This document shows positions 1 through 6,497 of a stretch of 12,715 nt of DNA, piece after piece. Every line of letters begins with the position of its first letter. Position 1 is the stretch's first letter. Source of the DNA: JBCDCP01 sp039181495 (GTDB lineage Bacteria > Pseudomonadota > Alphaproteobacteria > Rhizobiales > Tepidamorphaceae); the NCBI GenBank assembly GCA_039181495.1, contig JBCDCP010000087.1, positions 1-12,715 of the forward strand, given 5' to 3'. Below the pieces are notes generated by a model that was not told where the DNA came from, made no database searches, and saw nothing but the letters and a program-made list of their open reading frames with translations. A program made the translations under genes and the position numbers.

Positions 1-491
1 CCAACCCGGTGATATTCCTGGAAAACGAAATTCTCTACGGCCACAGTTTCCCCGTGCCACGCGTCGATGATCACATCGTCCCAATTGGACGGGCCAAGGT
101 CGTTCGTGCAGGCGATGCGGCAACCATCGTATCCTTCAGCATCGGTATGACCTACGCCATGAAGGCCGCTGAAGCGCTCGCTGCGGACGGCATTCAGGTC
201 GAAGTGATTGATCTGCGGACGATCCGGCCCATGGACACCGCTACTGTCGTTGAGTCAGTAAAGAAAACCGGGCGCCTGGTAACGGTTGAAGAGGGCTGGC
301 CGCAGCATGGCGTTGCTGCCGAGGTTGGCATCCGCATCGTCGAGGGCGCATTCGACTACCTCGACGCACCACCCGTCCGGGTGTGTGGCAAGGATGTTCC
401 GATGCCCTATGCGGCCAATCTTGAGAAGCTTGCTTTGCCGTCTGTCGAAGAGGTCATCGCGGCCGTTAAATCGGTTATGTATGTCAGCTGA
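1..491 (+). CDS. pdhB: Pyruvate dehydrogenase E1 component, beta subunit (C-terminal part; 5' end outside window)
   Basis: The reading frame is already open at the first bases (in frame, residues N-P precede VIFLENE), so this is the last ~162 residues of a longer protein and the GTG at 9 is not a start. The segment covers the end of the pyrimidine-binding domain (VIFLENEILYGHSF) and the whole transketolase C-terminal domain, including EVIDLRTIRPMD and the VTVEEGWPQHG stretch typical of E1 beta. E1 beta pairs with E1 alpha (PdhA, presumably just upstream) as the thiamine-diphosphate decarboxylase of the pyruvate dehydrogenase complex, which feeds acetyl groups to PdhC in the cytoplasm. Many alphaproteobacterial PdhB proteins carry an N-terminal lipoyl domain; that part cannot be judged here. 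The stop is TGA at 489-491, and a small membrane-protein gene follows after 37 nt. Identification is firm. Confidence 0.96.
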   Translation, partial: NPVIFLENEILYGHSFPVPRVDDHIVPIGRAKVVRAGDAATIVSFSIGMTYAMKAAEALAADGIQVEVIDLRTIRPMDTATVVESVKKTGRLVTVEEGWPQHGVAAEVGIRIVEGAFDYLDAPPVRVCGKDVPMPYAANLEKLALPSVEEVIAAVKSVMYVS

Positions 492-528
492 ACTGGAAGA
501 GGAAGCCTTACGCTAGGGACGCAAAACG

Positions 529-777
529 ATGGATTTGCCCTTTTCCGGCGGTGGCATGCTGGTGCTCGTCGCCCTGCTGCTCGGGGCACTGGCGTTGCTT
601 TCGGTGTTTCGGCTTCTGGGCGTGAGCCGCCCCCGGGCCGGCGAAAGCGAGGCCGATCAGGTCGTGCGGACGGAAAGGGCAGAGCTGGAGCGCGCTCGAA
701 TAGGGTTCATCGCTTTGGCCATCGTCCTGGTGCTGGCCTGCGCGTCCGTCTTCTACGTGCTGAACAAGTTCTTATGA
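529..777 (+). CDS. Small two-helix membrane protein between pdhB and pdhC, unknown function
   Basis: An 82-residue ORF with a good Shine-Dalgarno sequence (AGGGA, 515-519) 9 nt before its ATG. It has two clear hydrophobic segments, about residues 9-31 and 58-78, separated by a strongly charged, probably helical stretch (about 32-57) rich in Arg and Glu. The basic loop suggests that both ends face the periplasm and the loop faces the cytoplasm, by the positive-inside rule. I recognise no named family and no catalytic motif. It lies 37 nt after pdhB and 64 nt before pdhC on the same strand, so it is almost certainly co-transcribed with the PDH genes. A guess that it links the complex to the membrane has no support beyond position. 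The ORF itself looks real: RBS, membrane pattern, and a fit into the gap. Confidence 0.8.
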   Translation: MDLPFSGGGMLVLVALLLGALALLSVFRLLGVSRPRAGESEADQVVRTERAELERARIGFIALAIVLVLACASVFYVLNKFL

Positions 778-822
778 GGGCCGAGCGGCCCGGATCGTGC
801 CGGGAAAAGGCTGCCCGGGCAC
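778..822 (+). promoter_or_regulatory. Two consecutive intercistronic stem-loops before pdhC
   Basis: Directly after the stop codon of the 82-aa ORF lies GGGCC-GAGC-GGCCC (778-791), a 5-bp all-GC stem with a 4-nt loop. A second stem follows: 797-804 (GTGCCGGG) pairs with 814-822 (CCCGGGCAC) around a 9-nt loop, with one bulged G. Neither is followed by a T-run, so they do not look like intrinsic terminators. They occupy most of the 64-nt gap and end 6 nt before the pdhC RBS. They may act as an RNA-stability or processing element; that is inference. Confidence 0.5.
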
Positions 823-841
823 CCAGTAGGGAAACGACACG

Positions 842-2188
842 ATGCCGATCAATATCCTGATGCCCGCGCTCTCGCCGACCATGGAGGAGGGCAACCTCGC
901 GAAATGGCTGGTCAAGGAGGGCGACAGCGTATCTTCCGGAGACGTTATTGCCGAGATCGAGACCGACAAGGCGACCATGGAAGTCGAGTCGATCGACGAG
1001 GGTACGGTCGGCAAGATTTTCGTTGCTGAAGGCACCGAAGGCGTCAAGGTCAACGAACTGATCGCGGTACTGTTGGAGGACGGCGAAGACGCGAGCGCGA
1101 TATCGGATGCGCCTGCCGCGCTGGCACCCAGCGCACCGCCGGCTGCGGAAGCGCCCGCAGCGGCACCAGCTCCAACTTCCGCCGCACCAGCACCGGCAAC
1201 GAATGGGGCTGCGGCCCCGGCACCTGCACCCGAGCCATCATCGGGAGCCCGAGTCTTTGCTTCACCGCTTGCCCGTCGCATCGCCAAGGATGCCGGCATC
1301 GACATTGGTTCGGTCGCCGGATCAGGCCCGCATGGGCGCATCATCAAACGCGACGTTGATGCTGCGATTGCAGGCGGCACGGGCAAGCCCGCAGGCGCCC
1401 CTGCTGCGGTTCCAGCGGCAGCACCTGCCACCGCGGCCCCCGCGCCAAGCATGTCCGACGAGCAGATCATGAAGCTGTTCGAAGAGGGCACCTACGAGAT
1501 CATCGAGCATGACGGCATGCGCAAGACGATTGCCCGCCGTCTCACCGAAGCCAAATCAACGATCCCGCATTTCTACCTGACCGTTGATTGCGAACTCGAC
1601 GCTCTGCTGGCCCTGCGGGCGCAGATCAACGGGGCTGCCCCGACGGTTGATGAAAAACCGGCCTACAAGGTCTCGGTCAACGACATGGTCATCAAGGGAC
1701 TCGCCAAGGCATTGCGCGCCGTGCCCGAAGCGAATGCCACCTGGACCGACTCCGGAATGCTGATGCACTCCAAGGTCGATGTTGGCGTTGCCGTGGCCAT
1801 TCCCGGCGGTCTGATTACGCCGGTGATCCGGGACGCTGATCTCAAGCCGTTATCGGTCATGTCCAACGAAATGAAGGACTACGCCAAACGCGCTCGCGAC
1901 CGGAAACTGCTGCCGCATGAGTACCAGGGTGGGACCAGCGCTGTATCCAACCTGGGCATGTTCGGCATCAAGGACTTCTCGGCCGTGATCAATCCGCCGC
2001 ATGCGACGATTCTTGCAGTGGGAGCGGGCCAGCAGCGGCCGGTTGTCAAGGATGGTGCAGTGGCAACAGCAACGATCATGTCCGTGACACTGTCAACCGA
2101 CCATCGCGCCGTCGATGGTGCGCTGGGCGCTGAGCTACTCGCGGCATTCAAAGGCTATATTGAAAGCCCCATGGGGCTGATCGTGTGA
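842..2188 (+). CDS. pdhC: Dihydrolipoamide acetyltransferase, E2 component of the pyruvate dehydrogenase complex
   Basis: A 448-residue E2 core subunit that takes acetyl groups from E1 on a lipoyl arm and passes them to CoA. The domain order is: one biotinyl/lipoyl domain (about 1-80, lipoylated lysine K43 in ETDKATMEVES); an Ala/Pro-rich flexible linker (about 87-135); a peripheral subunit-binding domain (about 137-176, ASPLARRIAKDAGIDI...GPHGRIIKRDV); a second Ala/Pro linker (180-203); and the catalytic acyltransferase domain (about 218-448). The active-site motif DHRAVDG is at 420-426, with catalytic H421 and D425. Length and end (ESPMGLIV) are normal for the rhizobial type with one lipoyl domain. 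The RBS AGGGA (828-832) lies 9 nt before the ATG. The stop is TGA at 2186-2188. LipA, encoded downstream, would make the lipoyl group on K43. Confidence 0.98.
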   Translation: MPINILMPALSPTMEEGNLAKWLVKEGDSVSSGDVIAEIETDKATMEVESIDEGTVGKIFVAEGTEGVKVNELIAVLLEDGEDASAISDAPAALAPSAPPAAEAPAAAPAPTSAAPAPATNGAAAPAPAPEPSSGARVFASPLARRIAKDAGIDIGSVAGSGPHGRIIKRDVDAAIAGGTGKPAGAPAAVPAAAPATAAPAPSMSDEQIMKLFEEGTYEIIEHDGMRKTIARRLTEAKSTIPHFYLTVDCELDALLALRAQINGAAPTVDEKPAYKVSVNDMVIKGLAKALRAVPEANATWTDSGMLMHSKVDVGVAVAIPGGLITPVIRDADLKPLSVMSNEMKDYAKRARDRKLLPHEYQGGTSAVSNLGMFGIKDFSAVINPPHATILAVGAGQQRPVVKDGAVATATIMSVTLSTDHRAVDGALGAELLAAFKGYIESPMGLIV

Positions 2189-2200
2189 TGGACGGCGCGA

Positions 2201-2728
2201 ATGCTGCAATGGCTGGTCAGTGTCTCAGAGAAACTTATCGGGCAGGCCCGGTTATTCGTTATCGTTCTGCTCGCCGCGGTTCTGTTTACGCTCTGGTCCG
2301 TGTTCAATTCGCTTTGGAGCGGTTCGCGTTATGCCTCGGAACTCTATTACCAAGCAAAGCTGAGCGCGTGCCTCGATACATCGAGAACCGTCGCTGCCAT
2401 GGCGGCGGCGACCACACCGCAGGAACTCAACCAACACATTCCGCGCTTCGAGCAACTATATTTCGGAGAACTCATCCTGTTCGAAGACCAAAGTTTGGAA
2501 TTCTCCATGATCGCGTTTCGGGACGCGATTGGCCAGCTGGCACGTATGGACGACCCGGACAAGACGTGGTCGCAGGCCACGGCCGAAGTCAATTTGCAGA
2601 ACCTTGCGGTTCGCGTTTCGCATGCCTGTCATGACAACATCCAACCCACTTTCTGGTCGCAGATTTGGGCGTCCTCCTGGAACCGGCAGAAGACGTTCGA
2701 CTCTCCAGCTGAATATGAGAATGAGTAG
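2201..2728 (+). CDS. Single-span membrane protein with C-terminal periplasmic domain, unknown function
   Basis: A 175-residue ORF starting 12 nt after pdhC. Residues 18-39 form one hydrophobic segment after a short N-terminus containing two Lys/Arg; the remaining ~135 residues are soluble and mostly helical, most simply placed in the periplasm. Two cysteines, C57 and C143, could form a disulfide. The stretch around FEQLYFGELILFEDQSLEFSMIAF (83-106) resembles, from memory, an uncharacterised group of small anchored proteins carrying an LYxGxLxxxE-type motif; I cannot name the family with confidence. The RBS is weak (GGACGG region, 2190-2195), which suggests coupling to pdhC translation. It shares the pdhC reading frame (see findings). 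The overlapping frame beginning at 2185 gives a shorter, Arg-rich, non-protein-like product. Confidence 0.82.
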   Translation: MLQWLVSVSEKLIGQARLFVIVLLAAVLFTLWSVFNSLWSGSRYASELYYQAKLSACLDTSRTVAAMAAATTPQELNQHIPRFEQLYFGELILFEDQSLEFSMIAFRDAIGQLARMDDPDKTWSQATAEVNLQNLAVRVSHACHDNIQPTFWSQIWASSWNRQKTFDSPAEYENE

Positions 2729-2756
2729 GGCGAGGAGTCCGTTTGAGGCGGCGAAA

Positions 2757-2784
2757 TTGGTGCCATCTGAACGGTGCTAGCATC
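2757..2784 (+). promoter_or_regulatory. Candidate housekeeping promoter upstream of the ydcH-like gene
   Basis: In the 92-nt gap after the 175-aa ORF, TTGGTGC (2757-2763) and GCTAGCATC (2776-2784) are separated by 12 nt. This resembles the alphaproteobacterial (Caulobacter-type) housekeeping sigma consensus TTGaCgS-N10-14-GCTANAWC, with mismatches in both boxes. The predicted transcript would start near 2790 and lead into the DUF465 gene. It is the longest gap in the + strand run from pdhB to ratA/coq10, so an internal promoter here is reasonable. Prediction only. Confidence 0.35.
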
Positions 2785-2820
2785 ACCTTCTGACAGGAAG
2801 GGATGCAAGAGAGGCAGAAC

Positions 2821-3060
2821 ATGTCGCACACACCGCACGAACTCGCCGAAGAATTCCCCGATCAGGTTGACCGGATCCATGAGCTGAAGACCTCGAACGC
2901 ACATTTCGCCAAGCTGTTTGATGACTATCACGAGATAAACCGGGCCATTCACCGTGCCGAAACCGATATCGAGCCGACTGACGACTTTCACCTTGAGGAC
3001 ATGAAGAAGCATCGCCTGGCCTTGAAGGACGAAATTGCGGCGATGCTGAATGGGGCATAA
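2821..3060 (+). CDS. YdcH/DUF465 family small protein
   Basis: With the ATG at 2821 the product is 79 residues and begins MSHTPHELAEEFPD, the usual N-terminus of the DUF465/YdcH family. An in-frame ATG at 2803 would add six residues; I prefer 2821 because GAGAGG (2809-2814) lies 6 nt before it and the family start matches. The protein is charged, has no membrane segment and reads as a helical hairpin, with Leu/Ile heptad-like spacing across residues 13-47 and a second helix at about 56-76 (HLEDMKKHRLALKDEIAAML). Members are abundant in proteobacteria, but I know of no established biochemical role. It sits 18 nt before the GNAT gene. Family assignment is confident; function is unknown. Confidence 0.88.
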   Translation: MSHTPHELAEEFPDQVDRIHELKTSNAHFAKLFDDYHEINRAIHRAETDIEPTDDFHLEDMKKHRLALKDEIAAMLNGA

Positions 3061-3078
3061 CGGCCACACTGGAGCGCC

Positions 3079-3666
3079 ATGACGATCAAAATCCGCCCGG
3101 CACACCCGTCTGATGCCTCCGATATGGCCGTTCTGGTCGATATCGCGGGCCATGGGCTAGCAGCATTTTTCTGGGGGCGATCCCGCAGTGAAACCGATCC
3201 CGATTCCGTGCTCGAGGTCGGGCGATCCCGTGCATTGCGCGACGAAGGATCTTTTTCCTGGCGCAACGCATTCATGGCCGAATTGGATGATCGGGTGGCT
3301 GGAATGCTGACGGGGTATCGTCAGCCCGACAAGATGGACGATGACGACCTGGACGAGCTCGATCCCTTGATAAGGCCCCTGGTCGAACTGGAATCGATGG
3401 CGCCCTCGACCTGGTACGTGAATGTGTTGGCGACGCACGCCGAGTTCCGAGGGCAGGGGATTGGCTCCGCGCTGATGACAAAGGCCGAAGACCTCGCGCG
3501 CGCTGAGGGTACGTCCGGTCTTTCGGTCATCGTCGAGGACAGCAACACAGGCGCGCGTCGCCTGTATGAGAGACATGGTTACACGTTGGAAGCCGAGCGG
3601 CCGTATGTGCCCTTTGGCGAACGTAGCCATTCGAAATTCTGGCAACTGCTGGTGAGACAATTCTGA
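3079..3666 (+). CDS. GNAT-family N-acetyltransferase
   Basis: A 195-residue protein starting MTIKIRPAHPSDASDM, a typical GNAT N-terminal strand and helix. The acetyl-CoA pyrophosphate-binding motif A is clear: VNVLATHAEFRGQGIGSALM (114-133), with R124-G-Q-G-I-G129 matching Q/RxxGxG/A. Motif B follows, with N156 and Y163 in NTGARRLYERHGY, the usual position of the general-acid tyrosine. An acidic insert (DKMDDDDLDELDPL, 84-97) lies between the early strands and motif A. The substrate cannot be read from sequence; it could be a small molecule, an antibiotic or a protein terminus. GGAG (3071-3074) lies 4 nt before the ATG. Its place between PDH genes and just before lpdA is intriguing, but it is not evidence that it acetylates the complex. 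Confidence 0.92.
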   Translation: MTIKIRPAHPSDASDMAVLVDIAGHGLAAFFWGRSRSETDPDSVLEVGRSRALRDEGSFSWRNAFMAELDDRVAGMLTGYRQPDKMDDDDLDELDPLIRPLVELESMAPSTWYVNVLATHAEFRGQGIGSALMTKAEDLARAEGTSGLSVIVEDSNTGARRLYERHGYTLEAERPYVPFGERSHSKFWQLLVRQF

Positions 3667-3668
3667 TC

Positions 3669-3685
3669 GGCCGCATCACACGGCC
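3669..3685 (+). promoter_or_regulatory. Small stem-loop between the GNAT gene and lpdA
   Basis: GGCCG (3669-3673) can pair with CGGCC (3681-3685) around a 7-nt loop. It begins two bases after the GNAT stop codon and lies ahead of the GGGG-containing RBS of lpdA (3699-3702). There is no T-run, so it is not an intrinsic terminator. A stem of this size can occur by chance in GC-rich DNA. Confidence 0.3.
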
Positions 3686-3711
3686 TGACTGACCAAGTGG
3701 GGTAAAATCGA

Positions 3712-5151
3712 ATGGCAGACAGCTATGATGTGATCGTGGTGGGCGGCGGCCCCGGCGGCTATGTGACGGCGATCCGTGCTGCACAGCTCGGCATGAAGAC
3801 AGCCGTGGTCGAGCGTGAACACCTCGGCGGCATTTGCCTCAACTGGGGCTGCATCCCGACCAAGGCGCTGCTGCGCTCGGCCGAAATCTACCACTACATG
3901 CAGCATGCCGGTGACTATGGTCTTTCAGCCGGGCAGGTCGGTTTTGACGCTGGTGCGGTCGTTAAACGGTCGCGCGGCGTCTCAGCCCAGCTCAATGGCG
4001 GCGTTGGGTTCCTGCTCAAGAAGAACAAGGTCGATGTGATCTGGGGCGAGGCCACGCTGACAAAGCCAGGCGAACTCAAGGTCGCCAAACCCAAGAAACC
4101 TGCGGTCGAGCCGGCCCATCCTGTGCCCAAAGGCACGCTTGGCGAGGGCACCTATTCAGCCAAACACATCATCATCGCCACCGGCGCGCGTCCCCGCGAA
4201 CTGCCCGGCATTGAGCCGGATAAGAAGACCATCTGGACTTACTTCGAGGCCATGGTGCCCGACGCCATGCCGAAGTCCCTGCTGGTGATGGGTTCCGGCG
4301 CAATTGGCATCGAATTCGCGAGCTTTTTCCGCACAATGGGTGCTGAGGTCACGGTGGTTGAGCTGCTGCCGCAGATCCTTCCCGTGGAAGATGCCGAGAT
4401 CGCAGCGCTGGCGCATAAGCGATTTGAGAAACAGGGCATCAAGATCCTGACCGATGCCAAGGTCGCCAAAGTCGACAAAACGGCAGCAGGCGTGACCGCG
4501 ACCATCGAGTTGAAGGGCGGCAAAAGCGAGACAATATCGGCCGAGAAGCTGATTTCGGCAGTCGGCGTTGTCGGCAACATCGAAGGGCTTGGGCTCGAGG
4601 AACTCGGTGTGAAAACCGACCGCGGCTGCGTCGTCATCGATGAGTTCGGACGGACCAATGTGGCTGGTGTCTATGCAATCGGCGACGTCGCCGGGCCGCC
4701 AATGCTGGCGCACAAGGCCGAACATGAGGGGGCCGTGTGCATCGAGAAGATCGCCGGCAAGGATGTTCATGGCCTCGACAAGCTCAAGATCCCTGGCTGT
4801 ACCTACTGCCACCCGCAGGTTGCCTCCGTCGGTCTCACCGAAGCAAAGGCCAAGGAAGCCGGCCATGATGTGAAGGTGGGCCGTTTTCCGTTCATGGGTA
4901 ACGGTAAGGCCATTGCGCTTGGCGAGCCGGATGGTTTGATCAAGACAGTCTTCGACGCAAAAACCGGGCAATTGCTCGGTGCACATATGATCGGCGCGGA
5001 AGTCACTGAACTGATACAAGGGTATGTGATTGCCATGACGCTGGAAACGACCGAACAGGAGCTTATGCACGCGGTCTTCCCACATCCGACGCTGTCCGAA
5101 ATGATGCATGAAAGCGCGCTGGACGCTTACGATCGGGCCATTCATATTTAA
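3712..5151 (+). CDS. lpdA: Dihydrolipoamide dehydrogenase (E3)
   Basis: A 479-residue flavoprotein that reoxidises the dihydrolipoyl arms of PdhC (and possibly of other 2-oxoacid dehydrogenases or the glycine cleavage system) and passes electrons to NAD+. The FAD-binding Rossmann motif is GGGPGG (11-16); the redox-active disulfide is C42/C47 in GGICLNWGCIPTK; the NAD-binding motif is GSGAIG (194-199); the second FAD motif is YAIGDVAGPPMLAHKA (321-336); and the dimer-interface catalytic dyad is H458/E463 in HPTLSE. Residues ~122-148 form a Lys/Pro-rich extra loop (KPKKPAVEPAHPVPKG), which is known from rhizobial PDH-type LpdA and is not a defect. The RBS is GGGG about 9 nt before the ATG. It lies 45 nt after the GNAT gene and 44 nt before the GlsB-type gene. 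Confidence 0.98.
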   Translation: MADSYDVIVVGGGPGGYVTAIRAAQLGMKTAVVEREHLGGICLNWGCIPTKALLRSAEIYHYMQHAGDYGLSAGQVGFDAGAVVKRSRGVSAQLNGGVGFLLKKNKVDVIWGEATLTKPGELKVAKPKKPAVEPAHPVPKGTLGEGTYSAKHIIIATGARPRELPGIEPDKKTIWTYFEAMVPDAMPKSLLVMGSGAIGIEFASFFRTMGAEVTVVELLPQILPVEDAEIAALAHKRFEKQGIKILTDAKVAKVDKTAAGVTATIELKGGKSETISAEKLISAVGVVGNIEGLGLEELGVKTDRGCVVIDEFGRTNVAGVYAIGDVAGPPMLAHKAEHEGAVCIEKIAGKDVHGLDKLKIPGCTYCHPQVASVGLTEAKAKEAGHDVKVGRFPFMGNGKAIALGEPDGLIKTVFDAKTGQLLGAHMIGAEVTELIQGYVIAMTLETTEQELMHAVFPHPTLSEMMHESALDAYDRAIHI

Positions 5152-5195
5152 AAGGTCTGATCGAAGTGGCTGCGCGCACAGAGGAGCTGAATGCC

Positions 5196-5444
5196 ATGAA
5201 CGCACAATCCATACTCGTTTGGGTCATCATTGGGGTCGTCGCGGGGTTCCTCGCCAGCCTCGTGGTGGGCGGCGGCGGACTGCTGCGCTATCTGATAACA
5301 GGTGTGCTTGGCGCATTTGTTGGCGGTTTCCTGGCCAACCAGTTCAATATCAGCCTCGGGATCGGCAACGCGTTCGTGGAACAGATCATCATCGCAACGA
5401 TTGGCGCGATCATCGTGGTGCTGGCCGCCAGGCTGATCGCCTGA
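5196..5444 (+). CDS. GlsB/YeaQ/YmgE (transglycosylase-associated) family membrane protein
   Basis: An 82-residue Gly-rich hydrophobic protein with three predicted membrane helices (about 5-25, 30-50 and 60-80). The pattern VWVIIGVVAGFLASLVVGGGG...ITGVLGAFVGGFL is typical of the GlsB/YeaQ/YmgE family. I chose ATG 5196 over the upstream in-frame GTG at 5166 because GAGGAG (5181-5186) sits 9 nt before 5196, and the extra ten residues (MAARTEELNA) would be hydrophilic and unlike the family. These proteins are often linked to stress or acid response, but their molecular role is not settled. It lies between lpdA and lipA, a position I recall in other rhizobial genomes. Family call is confident. Confidence 0.9.
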   Translation: MNAQSILVWVIIGVVAGFLASLVVGGGGLLRYLITGVLGAFVGGFLANQFNISLGIGNAFVEQIIIATIGAIIVVLAARLIA

Positions 5445-5459
5445 CAGGCTTCTTCCACA

Positions 5460-5475
5460 AAGGCATAGATGCCTT
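5460..5475. repeat. Short inverted repeat upstream of lipA
   Basis: AAGGCATAGATGCCTT is a near-perfect palindrome: 7-bp arms AAGGCAT / ATGCCTT around AG; as RNA, a 6-bp stem with a UAGA tetraloop. It lies in the 79-nt gap between the GlsB-type gene and lipA, about 50 nt before the lipA ATG. It has no T-tract, so termination is unlikely; it could be an operator or an mRNA structure. I see no convincing -35/-10 pair next to it. Confidence 0.4.
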
Positions 5476-5523
5476 GCCATCTGCGGTATTGATCCGACCC
5501 GAACCAACCACACATCTGGCGTC

Positions 5524-6486
5524 ATGGTCACGCTCTTAGACACGATCGAGAAGAAGCCGCTTCAGCGGCATCCGGAAAAGGCTCATCGGCCGGACAATCC
5601 CGCGCCCCGTAAGCCGGACTGGATTCGCGTGCGCGCGCCGGTCTCGCCTGTTTACCGCGAGACTCACGAGATCGTCCGTTCAAACAATCTGGTGACGGTG
5701 TGTGAGGAGGCCGGCTGCCCGAATATCGGCGAGTGCTGGTCCAAGCGGCACGCTACTTTCATGATCATGGGCGAGATCTGCACCCGTGCCTGCGCGTTTT
5801 GCAATGTGCGAACCGGGCTTCCGGACATTCTCGATGGCGGTGAGCCGAACCGGGTCGCCGATGCGGTTGCAAAGTTAGGTCTCAAGCATGTGGTGATCAC
5901 ATCGGTGGATCGCGACGATCTTGCCGATGGCGGCGCACAGCATTTTGCCGACGTGATCAATGCGATCCGTGCGGCCAATCCTGAGACAACCATCGAGGTC
6001 CTGACACCCGACTTCTTGCGCAAGGACGGCGCATTGGAGGTCGTGGTCGAAGCCGCACCGGATGTCTTCAACCACAATCTGGAAACCGTGCCCTCGCTGT
6101 ACCTCACCGTCCGTCCCGGCGCGCGCTATTTCCATTCGCTCAGGCTGCTCGAGCGGGCCAAGGAACTCGCTCCGAATATGTTCACGAAATCGGGTCTGAT
6201 GGTGGGCTTGGGTGAGACGCGCAACGAAATCCTCCAGGTCATGGACGACATGCGCGCTGCTTCAGTCGATTTCCTGACCATTGGTCAGTATCTGCAGCCA
6301 ACTAAGAAGCACCATAAGCTTGACCGGTTCTGGACGCCTGACGAGTTCAAGGCGCTGGAAACCATCGCGAATTCAAAGGGCTTCCTGTTGGTCTCGGCCA
6401 CGCCGCTGACGCGCTCGTCTTACCACGCTGACGAGGACTTCGCGAAATTGCGGGCTGCGCGCGAAGCATCGCTCGCCAGAGCCTGA
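5524..6486 (+). CDS. lipA: Lipoyl synthase (radical SAM)
   Basis: A 320-residue enzyme that inserts two sulfurs into protein-bound octanoyl groups to make the lipoyl cofactor, here needed by PdhC and other lipoyl domains. The auxiliary 4Fe-4S cluster cysteines are C60, C65 and C71 (CEEAGCPNIGEC). The radical-SAM cluster is C86-x3-C90-x2-C93 (CTRACAFC). The C-terminal RSSYHADE motif (297-304) supplies the conserved serine ligand, S299. The N-terminus MVTLLDTIEKKPLQRHPEKAHRPDN resembles rhizobial LipA, supporting the ATG at 5524 although its RBS is weak. No lipB is present in the window. The gene lies 79 nt after the GlsB-type gene and 11 nt before the next gene. Confidence 0.98.
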   Translation: MVTLLDTIEKKPLQRHPEKAHRPDNPAPRKPDWIRVRAPVSPVYRETHEIVRSNNLVTVCEEAGCPNIGECWSKRHATFMIMGEICTRACAFCNVRTGLPDILDGGEPNRVADAVAKLGLKHVVITSVDRDDLADGGAQHFADVINAIRAANPETTIEVLTPDFLRKDGALEVVVEAAPDVFNHNLETVPSLYLTVRPGARYFHSLRLLERAKELAPNMFTKSGLMVGLGETRNEILQVMDDMRAASVDFLTIGQYLQPTKKHHKLDRFWTPDEFKALETIANSKGFLLVSATPLTRSSYHADEDFAKLRAAREASLARA

Positions 6487-6497
6487 TAGCCACCGAG

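Noticed and set aside
9..11. GTG as the start of the first gene
   Set aside because: The frame is open to the window edge, and the residues before it (N-P) continue the conserved E1 beta sequence, so the gene is simply cut.
772..1491. A 239-codon Ala/Ser-rich open frame on the minus strand opposite pdhC
   Set aside because: It mirrors the Ala/Pro linkers of PdhC; low complexity and no recognisable domain.
2185..2634. A + strand frame starting GTG-ATG at the pdhC stop (149 codons)
   Set aside because: The overlapping 175-aa frame has a clear membrane helix and natural composition, whereas this one is Arg-rich with no motif.
5166..5195. GTG at 5166 as the start of the GlsB-type gene
   Set aside because: It would place the strong GAGGAG RBS inside the coding region and add a hydrophilic N-terminus not seen in the family.
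4156..5205. A 349-codon open frame on the minus strand opposite lpdA
   Set aside because: It is entirely antisense to a clear LpdA, has His/Arg-rich non-protein-like composition and no RBS or family motif; a shadow of GC-rich codon use.
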